Origin: Biomphalaria glabrata | Lineage: Eukaryota; Mollusca; Gastropoda; Planorbidae | Reading direction: 5' to 3' | DNA: 64,000 nt | NCBI RefSeq assembly: GCF_947242115.1 | Contig: NC_074716.1 | Location: 16,627,365-16,691,364, forward strand | Shown: positions 1 to 10,660 of the stretch, piece after piece | How positions within the stretch are numbered: position 1 is the stretch's first letter | Layout: the number at the start of each line of letters is the position of its first letter | Notes under the pieces: model-generated | Database searches by the model: none | The model's input: the letters and a program-made list of their open reading frames with translations, nothing else | Told to the model about the DNA's origin: nothing | Translations under genes and position numbers: made by a program

Positions 1-341
1 CTAATTTTTTCCATTTTTTTTTTATCGCGAGACAAGTCTGCATTAAAGAAAGGGGGATGTTGGTTTATGGGTAAAGTGGGGGGGGGGGTCACAATCATTA
101 TAAATTATCTTATTTTAACTTATCTTATTTAGACTACCTTTATTACATCTTGTGACTTGTGATAAGTTTCAGTTGTAGAAATGAAAGTCTTGAGAAATGT
201 TTACGTTCCAACAAATATTCCGTCACGTAAATAAACAAAACTGTCAATCAGATAAACTTGTATGGCGCTGTTCACTTAGGTAAGGTTCTAATTGTATGTC
301 TCCATGCCTCAAATACTCTTGAAGTACTCTTCTCCTTGCAG

Positions 342-1483
342 CACCTCTACGGATGTCAAACCCAAACCTAACAACAACATTCTACATGACACTCAACTCA
401 ATGTTTTATCACACGCTACAAGTCACTGGATGTCCACAGCCAAGCCATTTAAGTGTCGTGACCAACGGTCATCCAGTAGACCCAATGAGACACAATATAT
501 CTTGTTATTTGAAAGTCTCGTCCGGCGATCTTGCTTTGTGCAACGACCCGAGGTTTGCAGAGATAACAGAAGCGACTATTGAGCTGAGCATAGGTCCACT
601 GACCGACGACTATTTCACTAATTATACATTAGTTTTGAGCAACGAGTCAAATACAAGTTTGAAATATGATTTCTCTCTAGCGAGAACAAAAGGTTATTTT
701 TTTTCCTCTTTATTCTCAACTCTAACTTTAAATTCGTACTTATCCTAGGTCTCGATCTAGAACTATATCATTATTAGAGTTCACATTGCTGTCTCTGTTT
801 ACTAGTTAGTACAAGAGGTTTAATTTTTTTTTCAACTCAATTTATTACATTTACAATCAAAATTCAATGAAGGCTAACCAAATAAAAACTTATGAAGAAG
901 GGAGATGAATGAGACTTTTTTTTAATTAAGAAAAATACATACTATAGAGCATGTAATATTCAATTATTATTATAATAATAAAATAAGGAGAAAAAATTCT
1001 TTGTGCTACAAGTAGAAGTGCTAGAACAATTGATTTTACAAAGGCGGAGAAAGTTTAGAAAAATATGATAAACCTGTTCAAAGGCATTATATATAAATTC
1101 TCTATGTTTCAGGAGTAAACTGTATAACAAAACTGTATATACTATACATACTCTCCATACATCTCTATATTGCAAATATGTCTACGATAATATTCAGGAA
1201 GAGGAATAAGGAACTATAAAAAGTGATTAATCAAAAGTCGCAACTCCATCATTGGTTGCTTCTGATCGTAAGATGAAGTGGTGCAATAATATGTTTTATT
1301 ACATAAAGAAATAACTGATGTTCTAAATAAGAACTGCAACTAATTGATCCTTTCGTAAAGAAGTAGCAACAAGAGTCAATACAATCTATTAGTCCTACAT
1401 GGTAGCTGTCAGTGCAGGAGATTCCGTATCAGTAAATCAACACCTATTTCTAGTACATTCTTTTTTTGTTTTAATCACGTTAC

Positions 1484-1514
<31 letters not shown>

Positions 1515-4500
1515 TTATTATATTTTCAAAAACATACAATTTTCTAGCTTTCTGTCGTCTGAAGGCCATTTCCATTCTACAGAAGCATTTTCACCATTCT
1601 ACATGCACTCCATTTTATATTAACATCATTTTACATTTACATCATTTTACATTCGCATCATTTTATATTTACATCATCTTACAATTACATCATCTTACAT
1701 TTACATCATCTTACATTCACATCATCTTACATTCACATCATCTTACATTTATATCATCTTATTTTCACATCACGATGTATTCCAATCGCAACAGTTATCA
1801 ATTTTTTATTTGTTCTCCACAGACACTGATGATGAAGTCATCCTGCCATTAGTCATTGGACTGTCAGTTTCCATTGGACTCGTCAGTATTGCTGTCTTTA
1901 CGGCAGTTATTGTGCTAATCATCAGATCTAGCACTCGTAGAAAGCGGCGAGCTTCAGTCAGAGACCGCTACTCGCAAGACAGTGCCAACAGACAGATCAG
2001 AACGAAAGCTTATCGTCTCGCAGACACAAATTGTCAGGTCGGCATCAAAAGTACAGACCAAGAGAAAGACACAACATCATCTCGCTTACCAGGCAGTGGG
2101 AGAAGTTGGTCTTTGCCCGACTTGTACATGCCTGGAAATACCGTAACCAACAGGCAATACTCAAGACGTCAACAAATCAGACCCGGACATCATTCTGTTT
2201 CCTCGGGTAATTTTAAGTAACTGTTTAACTAGTGTGAACATGTAGGGGTGAGTTGATATAAGCTTTGTAGACAAGAGTCGATTGGTGATAGCGAGATTGT
2301 AATCTAAATATAAACAAGTCATGAAATGTGAATTAACTTTTCTAGCGTGAAATTGCTGATAAGGTAATGAGTTAATACTAATGAATGGAAACTGCATTTT
2401 AGTTCTAAAATAAAGGATGTATAATCATGGTGATTAATTGTAAGCTGATGCAGCTTTTAAGTTATATGTTTATTATACATAAATAAAATCGTACAATAGG
2501 AAAACTAACAAGATTTCAAAGAGAGTTTGTTTGATGAGAGTTTGTGTTATCACACAAACTCAGAGGCGGACTCCATCGAAGTTACCAATTGACCAATGGA
2601 CCATGAATATATAAGCAATAGTCTTCTTTTGATCTTTTTAATTAATACAATTTTTAAAAAATCATTTGATGTTTTTTTCACATAAGAGCAAACAGGACAA
2701 CACTTCGTCTTTTGATAAGACTTTTCTAACTCTTCTGGAATAGGCCTAAGTAGAGTAGAGATCCAACTGATCACCTACAAATAGAATGGAAACATCCCAG
2801 ACAGTGTCGGTGGCACGCTGATGCAGCTTTTAAGTTCTATATTTATTATACATCAAAAAAAAATCGTACAATAGGAAAACTTTAAAATGTGTGACTTAAA
2901 TTCAATACATTTACTGCCAGTGCCCACTAAAGCACCTAATTATGTCAATTATCTCTTGCTCTCTAAGCAGGGTTGTCACGCTTTTTGCCTAAAATATAAA
3001 ATACATTCGTTCATAATTATATATACATTTATTATACACTATATTTATTGATTAATGACAGATCTGGCTGACTGCAACGATGACGCCATTATTTCAGCCC
3101 ATCTCCCGCATCTTTTGTTTGATGTAACCATGGATACCACCCCTGAACTTCCTGTAAAGCTAGGTAAACTAAAATACGGGGCTAAAAGAGAATCCGTATA
3201 CGACACGCCCCCAGATAGAGGTACGTTGTATACACTTATGCACACACAAACACAGACAAGAAAATGTAAATAGTTCTGCGTGTTACTACTTTGAATATAT
3301 TGATCACTTTACTATTCATTAAACCTTTTCAAAGTTTGTTTTACATTCAGTTTAAGTAAAATATTCTTGCAGGAGGGAGCATAAGTAAAAGAACAAAAAA
3401 ATTGCATTATTCTACAGCACTCATTAATAGTTTGGGAGGCGCGGTGGCTGAGTTGTAAAACGCTTGGCTTCCTAACCGTGGTCCCGGGTTTGAATCCTGG
3501 TGAAGACTGAGATTTTTTAATTTCGGGATCTTTAGGGCGCTTCTGATTCCACCCTAACCCCTAACCCTAACCTGACATTACTGAAGTTGGGGGGAGATAA
3601 AGGCGACTGGTTGTTGTGCTGGTCACACGACATTCTCGTGAACCGCGCCTACAGAAACAGATGACCTGTTCATCATCAGCCCTATAGATCGCATAGTCTG
3701 AAAGCAGAACTTTAGTTTTACTCAACATTATAAATATAAAAGTATTTAGTGTAAATGATACGAATCTATAACAAATCATGTTAGGAGTGGGAAGGGAGGG
3801 GTTTGATAAATATAAATGGGGTATACAAAAATTAATGTTGTCATGGCATTACGTGTTAATATCATTTTTACATTTAAAACTGAGTGTCCTCTGGACAATA
3901 GGACTTAAAAAGCCAAGCTTGTAAATTACAAAGACTTATTGACTGAGTTACTTAGTAGTTAAGTCTATGTCGTTTCATTCCATTTTGCTATTGTATTATA
4001 TTTTTTTATGTCTTGATTAAATCAGATTTCAAGATCTCAGAAAATCTTAATGAGAAAATATCAGAGGTCAAAAATCGAAATGTTCAGAATAAACATTTCA
4101 CTGAAGAGCGTCTTTCTGAACTTGTAGCTTGTCAAGTGCTGACCACAGATCCTGGCAATCAAATCGAGATACCATCAGAACATCCCACAGTTTGCACTCA
4201 GCTTCAGATACCATCACAACATCCCACAGTTTGCACTCAGCTTCAGATACCATCAGAACATCCCACAGTTTGCACTCAGCTTCAGATACCATTAGAACAG
4301 CCCACAGATCAATATGATAAACAATTAGAACAGGCCACATCTCTTAATAATCAATCTGAGATACCATCAGAACATCCCCTATCTCTTTGCGATCAACATG
4401 AGATATCATTAGAAAAGCTCACGTCTCTTCTTGAAATATTTCCTATAGAACAACATCCAGTAAGGCAGAATCAACAAGAGAAAAACATTTCCATGGAGCT

Positions 4501-4636
4501 GCCTATAATTCTTTCTAGTGAACCTTTGGAGGCACCCGACAATGTTAAACCTGGCACTAAAGTGTCTATCATAACTGACTACACAAATGAAGATTTAACT
4601 AACTCTGGTTATGAAAATATCGTCATTAATAAGTAG
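342..4636 (+). CDS. Single-pass membrane receptor-like protein, 3' part of gene (4 coding exons)
   Basis: Exons 342-692, 1823-2206, 3062-3220 and 4026-4636 join in one open frame of 500 codons plus a TAG stop. Every acceptor ends in AG, every donor starts with GT, and all three introns are phase 1, as in genes built from extracellular modules. The first exon encodes about 116 extracellular residues with several N-glycosylation sequons (NLT, NIS, NYT, NES, NTS) and ends in a strand pattern (NYTLVLSNES) like the last strands of an Ig-like domain. The second starts with a membrane helix (LPLVIGLSVSIGLVSIAVF onward) followed by a basic stop-transfer run (RSSTRRKRR), so the rest is cytoplasmic. 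The tail carries a 13-residue tandem repeat (PSEHPTVCTQLQI) and a C-terminal SGYENI that fits an ITIM-like or SH2-binding consensus. Upstream exons and the signal peptide lie outside the window. The splice model is firm because three junctions keep frame; the Ig assignment and ligand are uncertain. Confidence 0.78.
1618..1772. repeat. 16-bp AT-rich minisatellite in receptor intron
   Basis: About nine to ten degenerate units of the type ACATCATCTTACATTC in the intron just before the transmembrane exon. A long A run sits nearby at 1491-1514. No coding content. Confidence 0.85.
2441..2885. repeat. Pair of ~65-bp direct repeats in receptor intron
   Basis: A segment beginning GCTGATGCAGCTTTTAAGTT at about 2445 recurs at about 2820. 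Both copies continue into TTTATTATACAT and end ATCGTACAATAGGAAAACT. About 310 bp separate them. This looks like a local duplication or two copies of one element tail; the element is not recognised. The intervening minus-strand frame (2550-2774) has a Cys pair (CCPVC) but no convincing family match. Confidence 0.7.
3434..3712 (+). mobile_element. tRNA-derived SINE, family 1, copy 1
   Basis: The head GGCGCGGTGGCTGAG (A box) is followed by GGTTTGAATCC (B box), then a body with GTTGTGCTGGTCACACGACA and a tail near TAGATCGCATAGTCTGAAAG. The same order occurs in copies at 12337, 26617 and 60211. The copy lies in the last intron of the receptor gene. It contains a short telomere-like run of CCCTAA variants (about 3551-3573) where the other copies read differently. 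It is pol III-type and not a functional tRNA. Confidence 0.85.
4168..4290 (+). repeat. In-frame 39-bp coding repeat in receptor tail
   Basis: Three near-identical 39-bp units encode PSEHPTVCTQLQI (one unit has Q for E), followed by decayed relatives further on (PSEHPLSLCDQHEI at about residue 115 of the exon). Because 39 is a multiple of three, copy number can change without breaking the frame. Confidence 0.9.
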
Positions 4637-5031
4637 CAAACAGCACGAGTGATTCTAAATGTAAATTAGATTTAAAATGAGGAAAAGAAGTTCTAAGACT
4701 GACATGTACTTGTACATATAGACATTTTTTGTCCAGATTTTGTTGATTGACAATGAAGTAAAATATGCCTGTGTTCGGTATCGTATGTGAATGTTAGAGT
4801 TGTCTTGACAATGATTGAACTGGAGAATGAAATGTAGTTGAAGTATAGCAGTGTATTGACCTAACTATAGACTAATAGACATGTTTTTTTATGTAGAAAC
4901 ATATAACAACAAAACATTCTGTACTAATTGGATTAATACGACGATACTTATATATGTACAAATGATATTACTGCTAAAAATTGAGAACAGTTGGTGCGTG
5001 TGAGTGTACGAACGTTTCAATAGACTTTTAT

Positions 5032-5037
5032 AATAAA
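5032..5037 (+). terminator. Poly(A) signal of receptor gene
   Basis: AATAAA lies about 395 bp after the receptor stop codon and is followed by a T/G-rich stretch (TTATTTCTGTGTC). The 3' UTR would run from 4637 to about 5060. Confidence 0.55.
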
Positions 5038-5060
5038 ATGTTCAGTCTCCAAATTAGTTT

Positions 5061-6949
5061 ATTTCTGTGTCAAATGTAACTGATATTAGTTGATCCAAAG
5101 TGAAAAGCTGTTAAGATTTGTTTCCGTATCAATTTGTTTCCTGGTCGATTTTTTCATTACTTTTAAATTTACCAAACGTAAAGCACGTGAGGCCGTAGCA
5201 GTACGTTTGAAACGAACAAAACAAGACACACCTCCGGAATATGCTAATTATAACCAATGGTATCTATTTTTACAAAGGTTATATCGACTCACTCTATCTG
5301 GTAAAAAGTTAGTAAATGTTATTTCTCCCACACACAATGTCTAATCAATTTGAATTTGTACACATTTACTGTACATGACAAGATATAAATAATCAAAAAA
5401 TAAATAATCAAGTAACCAATTATTTGGTGGTAATTGATTATTTATCTTGATATCGAAAATAGAGAACTGAGTCATACAGTACATAAATATACAGTTATAA
5501 TTGTTGAGTTGTTCCGCTTGGATAAACTTTAAAGATTTGTTTCGTGCTGAAATTTGTAAAAATATTTCAGACCAAAAATGAACGGTACTGAAGCATTGTT
5601 CCACTTGATAAATTAAATCATGTTTTCCTAGGATAGGACATCACAACAAAACGTTAATCTGTCAGAAAAATTAACCAATTAATTAATGAACTTATTTCGA
5701 TTTCTACTTATTAAGGGAAGTAAATCTTACAGAACTAATAGAAATAGCTATAAATGTACAGTTATTTCCCTTAATAAATAAGTAATTCTTTTCTTTAAGA
5801 GAGAGAAAGAGATAGAGGGAAAGAGAGAGAGAGAGTACTGGGCCTTGAGAGAAGAATCTCTAATGGATGTTGGCTAAGACTAAATTTGGGCTTAGAGTGG
5901 CTCACCATTGACCCAACCCCTAAACCGGTACGATCACCCAAGGCAATCCCTAAATAAAGGGCGCTTGTAGCCGCGGTATCCCTCAATTCAATATAAACCT
6001 TTTTCTAAAGGTATTTTCAATATTTTGCTTATCGTTTGTGTAAACCTCAGCAGACGACTTCGAAGGTTATCTCTTTATACCCATGAACACAGAAACGAGC
6101 ACAGGCATGCACACACACGACAACTTTGTAAGTGACGTCACGGCTCTACATACAAAGACGTGCCATTAAGAAGTCCGAACTTGATCGCTGACTGGACCAG
6201 GACTTGCAGATCATCAAACCAATGACCCTCTCTGCACTCTAACAACAATGCCTGCATTATTTCTGTATTCCCTCACCCACACAAGCACGCACAATCAAAG
6301 GCTTAACATTGATATTGATTGAGACAAGGTGCACAGCTCTGTGCAATTTGGAAATTAAAAGCGACTGCTAGAAATGTTTAAATATCTAGTTCCCTCCTTC
6401 GTAATGGAAGATATGCTCATTTCTCTTTTTTATGAATTTGAAGATGGCTCTGGGATGAAAAACTCGCTGTAAATAGACGGGCCCAAAAGGTTGCAAAAGG
6501 TTCCCATTTACGATATAGTCGGATGTAGTTGGTATGCCTTAAAATCGCCTCTCCAAAATATTTTTTATGGGGAGCTGTTACAGAAAAGCGCTCTCGGGTG
6601 GGCGGTCGTGTCGCCCTTAAGGGCTCATTGAGGAGTGTGATATCGACATTCCCGGCTGGGAAAACTCTAGCTCTCGATCGCTCCTCGTGTCGTGAGGTCC
6701 AGAGTTTCGGAGTTTCAAGATATGAGTCAAGGAGATCAACCATCAGTAAAGTATGTAGATCTAAAAGCTGAGATATGAAGCAGTTATATCCGCAACCATT
6801 TAATAATAATAAAGTATAAACGACTATATAAATCAGGCTATTTAAATAAAATTATCATACAATACAAACTATACAATAGAGGCTAGTTAGACTACCAATA
6901 AGTTATCTATTAGGCTTAAACATAGACGTGATCAAAGAGGCAGATAATT
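5061..6949. other. Gene-free stretch after the receptor gene
   Basis: No gene or recognised transposon. Short open frames (plus strand 5090-5344, minus strand 6417-6743) lack family features and are probably chance. A GA-rich tract sits at 5798-5836. The segment 6530-6770 is more GC-rich than its surroundings and is not explained. Confidence 0.5.
5705..5784. repeat. Short TTAA-bordered inverted repeat
   Basis: TACTTATTAAGGGAAGTAA at the left faces TTATTTCCCTTAATAAATAA at the right, about 80 bp overall. TTAA next to GGGAA at both ends recalls piggyBac-like terminal structure, but the element is tiny and the assignment is only suggestive. Confidence 0.45.
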
Positions 6950-7168
6950 ACCTTCTATACGTCATGCATTGAGTCAAGCATATTAACCAATAACTTAAAT
7001 GACTTAAATTCTGCCAAGTCACTGGTTTTCCTGGCTAGCTCAGCCAACCCATTCCATGCTCTAATAGCGCTAGGAAAGAAAGAGAACATGTAAGATTTTG
7101 TCCTAGCATACAGTGTGACTTTATCTTTTTTGTGTCTCTCAGAGTATTTTAAAATTACGTTGTATTTT
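6950..7168 (-). mobile_element. LINE 3' coding fragment
   Basis: On the minus strand one frame reads YARTKSYMFSFFPSAIRAWN and continues through GLAELARKTSDLAEFKS to a stop. This is the conserved extreme C-terminus of many non-LTR retrotransposon ORF2 proteins (SFFPS.I..WN.L). Only about 70 codons remain and the rest of the LINE is absent. A weak relative may lie near 61320-61370. Confidence 0.7.
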
Positions 7169-7170
7169 TT

Positions 7171-7965
7171 GCGGCCACAGAAAGGGGAAAAGACGCTATT
7201 AGTTTTGTGTGGAATGTCTGTCCGTCTTTCCCGTTTAGATCTCGTAAACTAGAAAAGATATTGAAAATCTGACATAGTGATATTTTTTACCTTTCAAAGT
7301 TTCGATGCAGCAACTACTTTTTTCTTTTCTGAAAGTGAAAAATTTATTTTTTTTAAATCCATATTTGTAACACAAACGGTTTTAGATTTTTAAAAAATAT
7401 TTTTTTTACAAATGTATTGTTAAGTTTAGTAAGTGCTGTTACTAACTGCTACATAAAAAATGGTTACTATTATTTCAAAGAGAAAAATCTTTTTATATGC
7501 ATATAAGTGGATCATAATTTAAAACAATAATTAATAAGTAGTTTTTTTCACATTATCGCGTGAACCGCAGGGCAGTGATATCGCAGGTACATTTAAATAA
7601 GAATTTTATGTATATTTTTTTTTACGAAATATTTTATACGAGGCTTGGAATAAAGGATTGACCCTATACAAAACAATTAGATCAATAAGATAATCATTTT
7701 ATGAAATTAGTTAGGCCAGGTTTACATCTAACTTCACGTTCACCTATCGCTTGGTCTGCTGCACGATTTGGGCACCACACAAGATCTGTCAACCTTCTTT
7801 CTCCATTCTTCTCTGTCATTAGTCTTTGATAGAATTGTATTCTGATATTCTTTCTGAAAATATTGAAACTTGCCTGGGTGGACCACTTCGGGGGCCAATT
7901 TTGAGTTTGCGTTTCCACACAAACTGTCTATTGTAACCTTGTTTAATTTGTAACTTATAGTTTAG
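7171..7965 (+). repeat. GCGGCC-ended repeat family, copy A
   Basis: Begins GCGGCCACAGAAAGGGGAAA, continues through AAGACGCTATTAGTTTTGTG and a TGTCTGTCCGTC motif, and ends after a block that on the minus strand gives a 75-codon open frame (METQTQNWPPKWSTQ). Copy B (55403-56278, opposite orientation) matches it throughout, and the head alone makes up the arms of the palindrome at 26204-27277. It abuts the LINE fragment at 7168. It is a non-autonomous interspersed repeat of unknown class. Confidence 0.8.
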
Positions 7966-8600
7966 AGTCGTACACATTATGGCCAGCTAGGCTTTCGATG
8001 ATTCCCATGGGGTAGCCCCACCCTCCCTACTTTCGAATCTGACCCTGCCGTTAAGTCATTTTTTTGTGTCGTCTATCCTGTATTTTCTCGAAGATTTGTG
8101 ATTTTACAAATAGTGTTATTCTAGGCAAATGTGAATAATTCACCTGGGATAGATCTGAGCTCTTCTACTTGGTATTGTTGCATATATTTACATCACAATT
8201 TGTTGATCGCCTTCCCAAAAGTTTTTTTCTGTTGCCACTTTTGGACTTATTTCTCAACTAGATCTAGATCTACAAGACTTCGACGTTGAACTCAATGGGA
8301 TCATTGTCACTGCCCAAGCTTGAGATTCTTTCTCTGTTTAAAAAAACAGTTGATGTCCGGCTTAGCCTTATGTTTCGGTGTCATCAAGGTGGCAGCACAT
8401 TGTAGGAGGGAGACTGTACTTCACTACTGTAATTTATCTATATGAGTCGCAGTCATTCTGGTGGATATCTATTTAAAATATTGTAAGGGGGCAATTCATC
8501 AAGGGACCAAGGTAAAAGATGAATGATTTTAATTTGCAGATGATAAAGAAGTAAGACGATCGTAATTAATTAATTATGATTTAAATAAAAACGTACTAAG
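7966..8600. other. Unannotated spacer
   Basis: No open frame of note, no repeat recognised within the window and no splice-linked coding signal. Confidence 0.5.
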
Positions 8601-8603
8601 TCT

Positions 8604-8724
8604 TGGAATGACATGGGAGCAGATGAAGAAAGCTGCTCAGAACCGAGTTTGCTAGAGAGGTGTGATTGCGGCCCTATGCTCCCCTGGGAGTACACAGGAT
8701 TAAGTAAGTTAAGTAAATCTTGTA
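8604..8724 (+). mobile_element. LINE 3' terminal fragment
   Basis: The plus frame reads MTWEQMKKAAQNRVC, one stop, then RGVIAALCSPGSTQD and a stop followed by AAGTAAGTTAAGTAAA. This matches the C-terminus and short-repeat tail of a common invertebrate LINE type (TW.....A..R..W...V.ALC...). Only the last ~35 codons are present. Confidence 0.65.
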
Positions 8725-8755
8725 TAGAATTAGGCTATTTCCTAAAAGTTTTAAA

Positions 8756-8850
8756 TTATAAGCCTTTTTAGACTATAAAACCTTTTAGACCATAAAAGCT
8801 TTTAGCCTGTAAACCTTTTTAGACCATATAACCTTTAAGACCATAACTCT
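8756..8850. repeat. Degenerate ~19-bp tandem repeat
   Basis: Four to five units of the type CCTTTTAGACCATAAAA, AT-rich, between LINE fragments. Confidence 0.6.
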
Positions 8851-9034
8851 ATTCATTGTCATAAAAACTCAAATGTTAGACTTCCATTATATATGTTCGA
8901 AATATACAGTTTAAATTTAGACTCACGCAATGTTTTTAAATTTAGCTTTTAAAAAGGCAGCACAGAAACCTCTCCAGATGCCGACTTTCTTTTTTACCAA
9001 TGATCCAGACAATCTTGTTTGACGTCAGCTGGTA

Positions 9035-10660
9035 ATTCCGCATGTATTCAAATTAAGTGGAACGCTTGTAAAACTATGTGCGGAACAAATGTCTTCTCTC
9101 TTCTGTGCTATATTCAACAAGTCCTGGCAAACGCACAGCATACCTACCATTCGGAAGACACCAGAGATAATACAAGTACTCAAAAAGAAGTTCAAAGCTT
9201 CTTACAAAGACCTACGTACCGTGAAGTGCTTGGAAAAATGAATCTGAAACATTTTTTGAAAGAAGTGGAAACACCAGTTTGCACACAAACCTTCAAGATG
9301 TATTGAAGATGCAAAACTATTCATGCTGGATAGTCTGTACCGTCATCTTGATACTCAGATACACTATGCTAGAGTTGTTTATAATCACTATGCTAGAGTT
9401 GTTTATAATCACTATGCTAGAGTTGTTTATAATCACTATGTTAGAGTTGTTTAGAATCACTATGTTAGAGTTGTTTAGAATCACTATGTTAAGAGTTGTT
9501 TAGAATCACTATGTTAGAGTTGTTTAGAATCACTATGTTAGAGTTGTTTAGAATCACTATGTTAGAGTTGTTTAGAATCACTATGCTAGAGTTGTTTATA
9601 ATCACTATGCTAGAGTTGTTTAGAATCACTATGTTAGAGTTGTTTAGAATCACTATGTTAGAGTTGTTTAGAATCACTATGTTAGAGTTGTTTAGAATCA
9701 CTATGTTAGAGTTGTTTAGAATCACTATGTTAGAGTTGTTTAGAATCACTATGTTAGAGTTGTTTAGAATCACTATGCTAGAGTTGTTTAGAATCACTAT
9801 GTTAAAGTTGTTTAGAATCACTATGCTAGAGTTGTTTATAATCACTATGCTAGAGTTGTTTAGAATCACTATGTTAGAGTTGTTTAGAATCACTATGTTA
9901 GAGTTGTTTAGAATCACTATGTTAGAGTTGTTTAGAATCACTATGTTAGAGTTGTTTAGAATCACTATGTTAGAGTTGTTTAGAATCACTATGTTAGAGT
10001 TGTTTAGAATCACTATGTTAAAGTTGTTTAGAATCACTATGTTAGAGTTGTTTAGAATCACTATGTTAGAGTTGTTTAGAATCACTATGCTAGAGTTGTT
10101 TAGAATCACTATGTTAGAGTTGTTTAGAATCACTATGTTAGAGTTGTTTAGAATCACTATGCTAGAGTTGTTTAGAATCACTATGTTAAAGTTGTTTAGA
10201 ATCACTATGTTAGAGTTGTTTAGAATCACTATGTTAGAGTTGTTTAGAATCACTATGCTAGAGTTGTTTAGAATCACTATGTTAGAGTTGTTTAGAATCA
10301 CTATGTTAGAGTTGTTTAGAATCACTATGTTAGAGTTGTTTAGAATCACTATGCTAGAGTTGTTTAGAATCACTATGTTAGAGTTGTTTAGAATCACTAT
10401 GTTAGAGTTGTTTAGAATCACTATGTTAGAGTTGTTTAGAATCACTATGTTAGAGTTGTTTAGAATCACTATGCTAGAGTTGTTTAGAATCACTATGTTA
10501 GAGTTGTTTAGAATCACTATGTTAAAGTTCTATCCGTTGACTTCTCCTCAGCTTTCAACACCATTCAACCACACCTCATGATACAAAAACTCTCGGACTT
10601 GAACGTTAGCAGACACATGCAAGCTTGGGCTCTAACTGGTCATTTCCGAACGTAAATGTT
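9035..10660 (+). mobile_element. LINE reverse-transcriptase remnant split by a minisatellite
   Basis: Before the array the plus strand encodes LCAEQMSSLFCAIFNKSWQ, then IPTIRKTPEIIQVLKK and, after one frame change, RCIEDAKLFMLDSLYRHLD. After the array it encodes VLSVDFSSAFNTIQPHLM. These are consecutive blocks of the RT domain of a CR1/Rex1-like LINE (FN.SL....P..WK...I.PV.KK; ...L..IY.HL; LF.DFSSAFNTI.PH). The copy is a decayed, 5'- and 3'-incomplete fossil, and the array at 9358-10530 occupies the few codons between the last two blocks. Confidence 0.78.
9358..10530. repeat. 24-bp minisatellite, ~49 units, inside LINE RT
   Basis: The unit is AATCACTATGTTAGAGTTGT plus TTAG, with variants (GCTAG for GTTAG, TATAATC for TAGAATC, one 25-bp unit near 9487). 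The variant pair marked by TATAATC recurs 240 bp apart (about 9596 and 9836), which indicates block duplication of ten units. Long open frames across it on both strands (361 and 342 codons) come from the 24-bp period and are not genes. Confidence 0.95.

Noticed and set aside
2550-2774. Possible piggyBac C-terminal Cys motif on the minus strand
   Set aside because: Only one CxxC pair with no further family residues; likely chance.
3551-3573. Interstitial telomere (CCCTAA-like) repeat
   Set aside because: Only about three imperfect units, inside a SINE where other copies have a similar C- and A-rich stretch.
5090-5344. 84-codon open frame after the receptor gene
   Set aside because: No family features, no plausible splice partners, and it follows the poly(A) signal.
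6417-6771. Overlapping frames on both strands in a GC-richer patch
   Set aside because: No domain, signal peptide or splice support; the patch itself is left as unexplained.
9489-10581. Open frames of 342 and 361 codons on opposite strands
   Set aside because: They are translations of the 24-bp tandem unit and exist only because 24 is divisible by three; no non-repeat coding sequence flanks them.
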